Assembly (NCBI GenBank): GCA_047921395.1 | Contig: JBLRWH010000048.1 | Coordinates: forward strand, 1-20,418 | Direction: 5' to 3' | Length of the DNA stretch: 20,418 nt | Source of the DNA: XN24 sp047921395 | GTDB taxonomy: Bacteria; Pseudomonadota; Gammaproteobacteria; Steroidobacterales; XN24 | Shown: positions 16,209 to 20,418 of the stretch, one piece after another | Numbering within the stretch: position 1 is the first letter of the stretch | Layout: each line of letters begins with the position of its first letter | Notes under the pieces: generated by a model | The model's database searches: none | Told to the model about the DNA's origin: nothing | The model's input: the letters and a program-made list of their open reading frames with translations, nothing else | Position numbers and translations under genes: made by a program

Positions 16209-16283
16209 TACTCGAGGACGGCGCCAAAGCAAGAAGCAACATGCCGTCTCGACTTGATCCCGCCCTCGAGGCGGGTTTTTTTT
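16209..16283 (+). ncRNA. Possible small RNA (about 75 nt) divergent from ppk1
   Basis: The segment folds into two hairpins. The first pairs 16212-16222 with 16243-16252: TCGA with TCGA, a single bulged G (16216), then GACGGC with GCCGTC, giving 10 base pairs around a 20-nt A-rich loop (16223-16242). The second is a strong intrinsic terminator (16259-16283). A plausible promoter sits directly upstream and no plus-strand gene feeds into it, because ppk1 occupies the preceding 2.2 kb on the other strand. I do not recognise a known RNA family. It could instead be part of the ppk1 leader read on the minus strand, or a remnant of a lost gene's 3' end. Confidence 0.35.
16259..16283 (+). terminator. 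Rho-independent terminator (plus strand)
   Basis: CCCGCC (16259-16264), a 5-nt loop CTCGA and GGCGGG (16270-16275) form a perfect 6-bp all-GC stem followed by eight T residues (16276-16283). On the minus strand the A-run would come before the stem, so it works only in the plus direction. No plus-strand gene precedes it closely. Confidence 0.8.
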
Positions 16284-16284
16284 C

Positions 16285-16305
16285 CTCGCATTCTGCGAAT
16301 GCGAG
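16285..16305. repeat. Perfect 9-bp palindrome with 3-nt loop
   Basis: CTCGCATTC (16285-16293), TGC, GAATGCGAG (16297-16305). The arms match perfectly. It lies one base after the terminator T-run and directly abuts the inverted-repeat element. It could be an operator, a second terminator stem or an element end. Confidence 0.6.
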
Positions 16306-16454
16306 CGCAGAGGCGCAAAGAGGCAGAGGGGGGAAGGGTATAGGGCTGCATTGCTTTGGTGCCTAGGGGCCGGATCTTGTCCAGTTTGCGTGAACAATGT
16401 TTCATTTTCTGTAATCGTTCTCTCATTCTTTCTCTGCCTCTCCGCGGCTCTGCG
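16306..16454. repeat. Imperfect inverted-repeat element (MITE/REP-like), about 149 bp
   Basis: The left arm 16306-16328 (CGCAGAGGCGC... type) and the right arm 16432-16454 (CTCTGCCTCTCCGCGGCTCTGCG reversed in sense) are reverse complements at 20 of 23 positions, with the three mismatches clustered in the middle. About 103 nt lie between them, with an A/T-rich right half. CTCTGCG-type purine/pyrimidine-biased repeats with facing arms are seen between genes in many environmental bacteria; assignment to a mobile element is inference. No transposase is present and no target-site duplication was evident. Confidence 0.5.
16386..16415 (+). promoter_or_regulatory. Candidate thrB promoter inside the inverted-repeat element
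   Basis: TTGCGT (16386-16391), an 18-nt spacer and TGTAAT (16410-16415, five of six to TATAAT) lie in the A/T-rich part of the spacer. If used, the transcript would start near 16422 and its leader of about 113 nt would include the right arm of the repeat. A weaker extended -10 candidate (TGGTAAATT) lies at 16494-16502, closer to the gene. Confidence 0.3.
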
Positions 16455-16534
16455 CGAGAACTCTTCGTCACGAGAGACCTCGCGGTCGCCGGCTGGTAAA
16501 TTGCACGTTCAGGAACCTCTTCCCGGAAGCTGCC

Positions 16535-17467
16535 ATGGATAGCGTTACCGCGTTTGCACCCGCCTCGGTCGGCAATGTTGGGGTCGGTTTCGACGTGCTC
16601 GGGCATGCCCTCGAGGGCGTCGGGGACAAGGTGACGCTCAAGCGCCGCGCCCGGTCGGGGATCGTCCTCACCGATGTCAGCGGGCTGCTCACCGACTTGC
16701 CGCGTGACCCCGAGGCCAACTCCGCGACTCGGCCATTGCTCCGCATCGCCGCCGATCACGGGATTAGCGACGGCCTCGAGGTGTCCCTTTACAAGGGCAT
16801 TCCGCTCGGTTCGGGGATGGGCGGTTCGGCCGCATCCGCGGTCGCAGCCGTGGTTGCGGCCAACGCGCTGTGGGGGCTCTCGCTGGAGCATTCGGCGTTG
16901 CTGGCGTACGCCCTCGAGGGCGAGAGCGCGGCAAGCGGTGCCGGGCATCCCGATAATGCGGCCGCGTCGTTACTCGGCGGCCTGGTTCTGACGGAGCCTG
17001 GCCTGCCGGCGCGCTGCACCCGCCTGCCGGTACCGCGTGGGATTGCCTGCGTGCTGTGTCACCCCGCGCTGGAGGTACGGACGCGAGACGCCCGCGAGAT
17101 TCTCGCGACGACCGTCTCGCGCGAACAGTGGGTAAGGCAGTCCGCCTGGCTGGCGGGTTTTGTCGCCGGCTGCCTGCGGGACGACCTTGCCCAGGTCGCG
17201 CGTTGCCTGCAGGACGAGATCATCTGGCCGCAGCGCTCAGGGCTGGTGCGAGGCGCTGCCGAAGCGCTGGCTGCCGGGCGAGCCGCCGGCGCGCTCGGTG
17301 GGTCTTTGTCCGGCAGCGGGCCCTCGGTCTTCGCATGGGCGCCGCTCGCCCGCGCCGACGCGGTGGCCACCGCGTTCCAGGCGAGTTTCGGGGCCGCCGG
17401 GGTGGCGAGCGAGACCTGGATCTCCAGCCCGGATGCGCCCGGCGCCCACGTCGTGCGGGAATCCTGA
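16535..17467 (+). CDS. thrB: Homoserine kinase (GHMP family)
   Basis: Phosphorylates homoserine with ATP, the penultimate step of threonine synthesis. The 310-aa protein shows the GHMP kinase signatures: N-terminal FAPASVGNVGVGFDVLG (residues 7-23), the ATP-binding loop PLGSGMGGSAAS (90-101) and the C-terminal GGSLSGSGPSVFAW motif near residue 267. Its length agrees with bacterial ThrB (about 310 aa). thrA and thrC are not adjacent; instead it heads a short cluster with rarD and a NERD protein. GGAAG lies 4 nt before the ATG, close but usable. It is cytoplasmic. Confidence 0.95.
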   Translation: MDSVTAFAPASVGNVGVGFDVLGHALEGVGDKVTLKRRARSGIVLTDVSGLLTDLPRDPEANSATRPLLRIAADHGISDGLEVSLYKGIPLGSGMGGSAASAVAAVVAANALWGLSLEHSALLAYALEGESAASGAGHPDNAAASLLGGLVLTEPGLPARCTRLPVPRGIACVLCHPALEVRTRDAREILATTVSREQWVRQSAWLAGFVAGCLRDDLAQVARCLQDEIIWPQRSGLVRGAAEALAAGRAAGALGGSLSGSGPSVFAWAPLARADAVATAFQASFGAAGVASETWISSPDAPGAHVVRES

Positions 17468-17471
17468 ACCG

Positions 17472-18380
17472 GTGCCAGCGGAGCGGCGCGCCGGATCGCT
17501 GTACGCGATCGCCGCCTTCGGCTTCTGGGGACTGACGCCGATTTACTACAAGCTGCTGCCGCACGTGCCGCCGCTCGAAGTGCTGGCGCATCGCGTCGTC
17601 TGGAGCGTGGTGTTCGGTGCGCTGTTCGTCAGCATGACGGGCGCGTGGCCGGCGGTCCGGTCCGCACTCCGGCACCGGCCGACGCTGCGCGCGCTGGCCC
17701 TGACTGCCGCGCTCGTCAGCACGAACTGGCTCGTTTATATCTACGCGGTAGTCAACGACCAGGTCATGTCGACCAGCCTCGGCTATTACATCAATCCCTT
17801 GGTCAACGTGCTGCTCGGCATGCTGTTCCTGGGCGAGCGGCTCGGTTACGGGCGAGCCATTGCGGTGGGCCTGGCGGCTGCGGGAACCACGAGCCTCGCG
17901 TTCGAGCTGGGCGGGCTGCCGTGGATTTCGTTGACGCTGGCCTTCAGCTTCGGCTTCTATGGCCTGATCAGGAAGCGCCTCGGCCTGCCGGGCCTCGCGG
18001 CCCTGTTCGTAGAGACCCTGGTGGTGGCGCCGTTCGCGCTGCTCGCGCTGGCCTGGTACGGCTCCCAGGGCGTTGCTTCGTTCGGCACCGATCTTCGCAC
18101 GACCCTGTTGCTGGTGCTGGCGGGCCCGGTGACGCTTTTCCCGCTGCTGTGGTTCGCGGAGGCGGCCAGGCGCCTGCCCTTGATCACCGTCGGATTCTTT
18201 CAGTACCTTGGGCCGACTATCACGTTTTTCCTGGCGACGCTCGTGTACGGTGAGGTCTTCACGCCGGCCTGGGCGCTGACATTCATCTTGATCTGGAGTG
18301 CACTCGCGGTGTTCAGCATCGACAGTCTCAGGACGCGTGAGCAATTGCGCCGCCGGGCGCGCGCGGAGGAGGTCCTTTGA
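17472..18380 (+). CDS. rarD: EamA-family transporter RarD
   Basis: A 302-aa polytopic membrane protein of the drug/metabolite transporter superfamily with about ten helices. The N-terminus AGSLYAIAAFGFWGLTPIYYKLL and the motifs VLAHRVVWSVVF (near residue 41), SLGYYINPLVNVLLGMLFLGERL (near 105) and FFQYLGPTITFFLATLVYGE are typical of RarD. The substrate is not established for the family. I chose GTG 17472 because it begins just before the conserved N-terminus and lies 4 nt after the thrB stop; a longer in-frame opening within thrB gives low-complexity sequence unlike RarD. The stop overlaps the next gene's TTG start by 4 nt. The usual family length is about 295-300 aa. Confidence 0.92.
   Translation: MPAERRAGSLYAIAAFGFWGLTPIYYKLLPHVPPLEVLAHRVVWSVVFGALFVSMTGAWPAVRSALRHRPTLRALALTAALVSTNWLVYIYAVVNDQVMSTSLGYYINPLVNVLLGMLFLGERLGYGRAIAVGLAAAGTTSLAFELGGLPWISLTLAFSFGFYGLIRKRLGLPGLAALFVETLVVAPFALLALAWYGSQGVASFGTDLRTTLLLVLAGPVTLFPLLWFAEAARRLPLITVGFFQYLGPTITFFLATLVYGEVFTPAWALTFILIWSALAVFSIDSLRTREQLRRRARAEEVL
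18365..18372 (+). promoter_or_regulatory. Strong ribosome binding site supporting a TTG start
   Basis: GGAGGAGG sits 4 nt before TTG 18377, the start of the NERD-domain gene. The nearby ATG at 18381 is in another frame and meets a stop within a few codons, so TTG is the best start. Confidence 0.6.
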
Positions 18381-18925
18381 ATGACCTGCCCGCCGGCTGG
18401 CTGATCGGCGCAGCCGCAGCAGGCATCCTGCTGATCGTCCTGGTCATGGTCCTGTGGCTGCGCCGGCGCAAGAGCCTGGAATCGCTGTTGCACAGGATTG
18501 CCTGGGAACGGCTCGCGGACGTGGTCATCCCTGATGACGTCGACGGCGAGATTCACCTCGACCTCGCACTGCTGACCCCACGCGGTATCCTGGTGCTGGA
18601 CGTGCGGCACGTTTCCGGCACGCTGTTCTGGGGCGATCAGCTCGAGAGCTGGACGGTGCTGGATGGGGCGCGGCGCACGGTGCTTCAGAACCCCTTGCCC
18701 GGCTTGCGGGCGCGGCGCCACGCGGTGAGCGCACTGGCGCCCGGTGTGCCGGTGGACGGACGGATCCTGCTGGTCGGCCCGATCCGGATCGCGGGTGAAA
18801 GGCCGCCCGGGGTCCTAGTGCCAGAAGACCTGGTCACCGAGTACCCTGCTCGCGGCCGGCAAACCCGCCCAGCCGCACTGCGCGAGGCGTGGGCAGCGCT
18901 CAAGACGGTCGCGCGGCCCGTCTGA
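18377..18925 (+). CDS. Membrane-anchored NERD (nuclease-related) domain protein
   Basis: A 182-aa protein with one N-terminal membrane helix (about residues 8-28) followed by a basic turn (RRRK) and a cytoplasmic domain that resembles NERD: DVDGEIHLDLALLTPRGILVLDVRHVSGTLFW (about 54-85) and a Trp in ESW (92). NERD is related to PD-(D/E)xK nucleases, whose active site uses D...E-x-K. Here the positions read Asp62 and Asp75-Val-Arg77, so the acidic residue is kept as Asp and the Lys is replaced by Arg; catalysis is doubtful. It begins at TTG within the rarD stop (TTGA), with a strong ribosome site. Function is unknown. It converges on the M20 peptidase gene 18 nt away. Confidence 0.75.
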   Translation: MNDLPAGWLIGAAAAGILLIVLVMVLWLRRRKSLESLLHRIAWERLADVVIPDDVDGEIHLDLALLTPRGILVLDVRHVSGTLFWGDQLESWTVLDGARRTVLQNPLPGLRARRHAVSALAPGVPVDGRILLVGPIRIAGERPPGVLVPEDLVTEYPARGRQTRPAALREAWAALKTVARPV

Positions 18926-18943
18926 GCGCCGTCGACTAGGGAA

Positions 18944-20371
18944 TCAGGCCGCGTCGGCGACCTGTTCCCTTGCGAAATGATCCGCCAGCACGCGGGCCAC
19001 GCAAGCCGTCACGCGCTTCCCCTTGGCGATGTGCAGGAATTCGTTCGGGCCGTGGGCATTCGAGTTTGGCCCGAGCACCCCGGTGACCAGGAACTGCACC
19101 CCGGGAAACTTCTCGCCCAGCATGCCCATGAAGGGAATGCTGCCGCCGGTCCCCATGTACAGCGCGGGCTTGCCGAAAAACGCCTGTGACGCCGCCTGCA
19201 TGGAGTCGGCCAGCCAAGGCGCGACCGGAGGCGCATTCCAGCCGCCCATGGCGGAATCGACCCTGAACTCGACCTGCGCGCCCAGCGGCGGATCGGTTTC
19301 CAGGGCCTTCTTGACGGCTGCGGCCGCGAGCTTTGGATCCAGCGTCGGGGGCAGCCGGAAAGACAGCTTCAGCGCCGTCCAGGGGCGCATCGTGTTGCCC
19401 GCCGAGCCGATGGCCGGCACGCCGTCCGCGCCGGTGACGGACAGGGTCGGTCGCCAGGTGTTGTTCAGCAGGAGCTGCACCGGGTCGGTGGCGACCGGCC
19501 GCGTCTGGCCCGCCCAGGGGAAGCGCCGGTGCACGCCTTCGCCGAGCACGGCAGCGGCGGCGGCCGCCTGCGCCTCGCGCGCCGCGGGGATCTCGCCCAG
19601 CAGCTGCGGCAGGCGGGTTTCGCCGGTCTCCGGATGCTCGAGCCGGTCGAGCAGCAGGCGCAGTACGCGAAAACTGGACGGCACGATGCCGCTGGCGGCG
19701 CCGGAATGGACGCCCTCGGTCAACACCGCCGCCTTCAGCGTGCCGACCAGGTTGCCGCGCAGCGAAGTCGTGCACCACAGCTGGTCGTAGTTGCCGCACT
19801 CGGCATCCAGGCAGACCACCAGGCTCGGCGTGCCGATACGTGACTCGAGGTGGTCGATGTAAAAGGGGAGGTCGAAGCTGCCGCTCTCCTCGCAGCCCTC
19901 GATAAGCACGACGCAGCGCGCGTGCGGCACGCCCTGTTCCTGCAGTGCGCGGATGGCGGTGAGCGAACCGAACACCGCGTAGCCGTCATCGGCGCCGCCG
20001 CGGCCGTACAGCTTGCCGTCGCGAATGACCGGCTCCCAGGGCGACAGGCCGTTGCTCCAGCCGTCGAACTCAGGCTGCTTGTCCAGGTGCCCGTAGAGCA
20101 GCACCGTATCGTCGTTGTTGCCGGCCACCTCGACGAACAAGACCGGCGTGCGCCCCTCGAGCCGCACGATCTCCACCGACATGCCCTTGATGGGCTGCGC
20201 GCGGCACCAGTCCGCCAGCAACTCCGCCGCCTGGTCCATGTAGCCGTGGCGCTCCCAGTCGGGGTCGAAGTTCGGCGACTTGTTGGGAATGCGAACGTAG
20301 TCACACAGCGTGGGCACGATGCTTTCGTCCCACTGGCGATCCGTGAAAGCGAGGATCTTGGCGTTATCCAT
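18944..20371 (-). CDS. M20-family metallopeptidase (dipeptidase-like)
   Basis: A 475-aa cytoplasmic di-metal peptidase. All M20 ligands are visible: His95 with Asp97 (YGHLDKQP), bridging Asp128 (GRGGADDG), catalytic Glu161 and ligand Glu162 (EGCEESG), Asp189 (VCLDAE) and His447 (NEFLHIAKG). A lid/dimerisation insert follows about residues 207-370 (GVHSGAASG at 220-228). It most resembles M20 carnosinase/dipeptidase-like enzymes that cleave small peptides, though the substrate is not predictable; acetylornithine deacetylase-type activity is an alternative. I chose ATG 20371 because GGAG (20382-20379 on the minus strand) lies 7 nt upstream and the N-terminus then matches the family; an upstream in-frame ATG at 20410 would add 13 residues and has no visible support. 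Confidence 0.88.
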   Translation of the reverse strand: MDNAKILAFTDRQWDESIVPTLCDYVRIPNKSPNFDPDWERHGYMDQAAELLADWCRAQPIKGMSVEIVRLEGRTPVLFVEVAGNNDDTVLLYGHLDKQPEFDGWSNGLSPWEPVIRDGKLYGRGGADDGYAVFGSLTAIRALQEQGVPHARCVVLIEGCEESGSFDLPFYIDHLESRIGTPSLVVCLDAECGNYDQLWCTTSLRGNLVGTLKAAVLTEGVHSGAASGIVPSSFRVLRLLLDRLEHPETGETRLPQLLGEIPAAREAQAAAAAAVLGEGVHRRFPWAGQTRPVATDPVQLLLNNTWRPTLSVTGADGVPAIGSAGNTMRPWTALKLSFRLPPTLDPKLAAAAVKKALETDPPLGAQVEFRVDSAMGGWNAPPVAPWLADSMQAASQAFFGKPALYMGTGGSIPFMGMLGEKFPGVQFLVTGVLGPNSNAHGPNEFLHIAKGKRVTACVARVLADHFAREQVADAA

Positions 20372-20418
20372 GAACGGGCTCCATGTCAGGCGGTACGGCT
20401 GAGCCCTCATTGTACTAG

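Larger units (their letters stand above)
16115..16534. other. 420-nt intergenic region between ppk1 and thrB (divergent)
   Basis: No protein gene is seen. From left to right it holds a candidate plus-strand promoter (16174-16202), a structured segment ending in an intrinsic terminator (16209-16283), a perfect palindrome (16285-16305) and a 149-bp imperfect inverted-repeat element (16306-16454), followed by the thrB upstream region. Segment 16395-16435 is clearly richer in A and T than the flanking genes. On the minus strand a weak ppk1 promoter can be drawn (TTGCTT, reading 16232-16227; TAAAGT, reading 16210-16205; 16-nt spacer). Confidence 0.6.

Noticed and set aside
15020..16366. A 448-codon plus-strand open frame opposite ppk1
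   Set aside because: Antisense to a clear PPK1 and made of low-information Leu/Gln/Asp/Val-rich sequence. Its 3' end crosses the terminator and repeat.
17160..17471. Longer N-terminus for rarD starting inside thrB
   Set aside because: The extra 104 residues are Arg/Pro/Ser-rich frame-shifted thrB sequence; the conserved RarD N-terminus begins right after GTG 17472.
17220..18344. A 374-codon minus-strand open frame opposite thrB and rarD
   Set aside because: It spans two real genes on the other strand and has strongly biased Arg/Gln/His composition.

Overview
The window comes from a high-GC bacterium with very compact, often overlapping genes. The gene set suggests a Gammaproteobacterium that lives in salty or osmotically variable conditions: a complete Na+-translocating NADH:quinone reductase (nqrABCDEF plus the assembly gene nqrM) and the three-gene cluster for the dipeptide osmolyte N-acetylglutaminylglutamine amide (NAGGN). 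I cannot name a genus from the sequence alone.

Layout. (a) 1-220, minus: the N-terminal piece of an enoyl-CoA hydratase/isomerase family gene that runs off the left edge. (b) 221-482: a divergent, hairpin-rich spacer. (c) 483-5171, plus: the NAGGN trio asnO, the GNAT/ATP-grasp synthetase and an M42-like peptidase, joined by a 4-nt and a 20-nt overlap. (d) 5241-6861, plus: two tandem short-chain dehydrogenases. (e) 6862-13028, plus: a leader and nqrA-F with nqrM, with no apbE between nqrF and nqrM. (f) 13039-13921, plus: a two-CBS-domain protein and an unrecognised helical protein with two ExxH motifs, apparently in the same transcription unit. (g) 13931-16114, minus: polyphosphate kinase ppk1. 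(h) 16115-16534: a 420-nt spacer holding a plus-strand terminator, a possible small RNA, a perfect palindrome and a 149-bp imperfect inverted-repeat element. (i) 16535-18925, plus: thrB, rarD and a NERD-domain membrane protein, tightly packed, with GTG and TTG starts for the last two. (j) 18944-20371, minus: an M20-family metallopeptidase.

How the genes fit together: the NAGGN enzymes make a compatible solute, and Na+-NQR couples NADH oxidation by quinone to sodium export. Both suit saline adaptation, though nothing in the sequence shows co-regulation. NqrM is known to be needed for Na+-NQR maturation; the FMN transferase ApbE, also needed, must be encoded elsewhere. PPK1, homoserine kinase, RarD and the M20 peptidase are ordinary housekeeping or transport functions.

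Most of the window is standard chromosomal content. The least explained parts are the spacer between ppk1 and thrB (possible sRNA of about 75 nt plus a repeat element) and the CBS/ExxH gene pair after nqrM. I saw no tRNA, rRNA, CRISPR array, transposase, integrase or phage gene.
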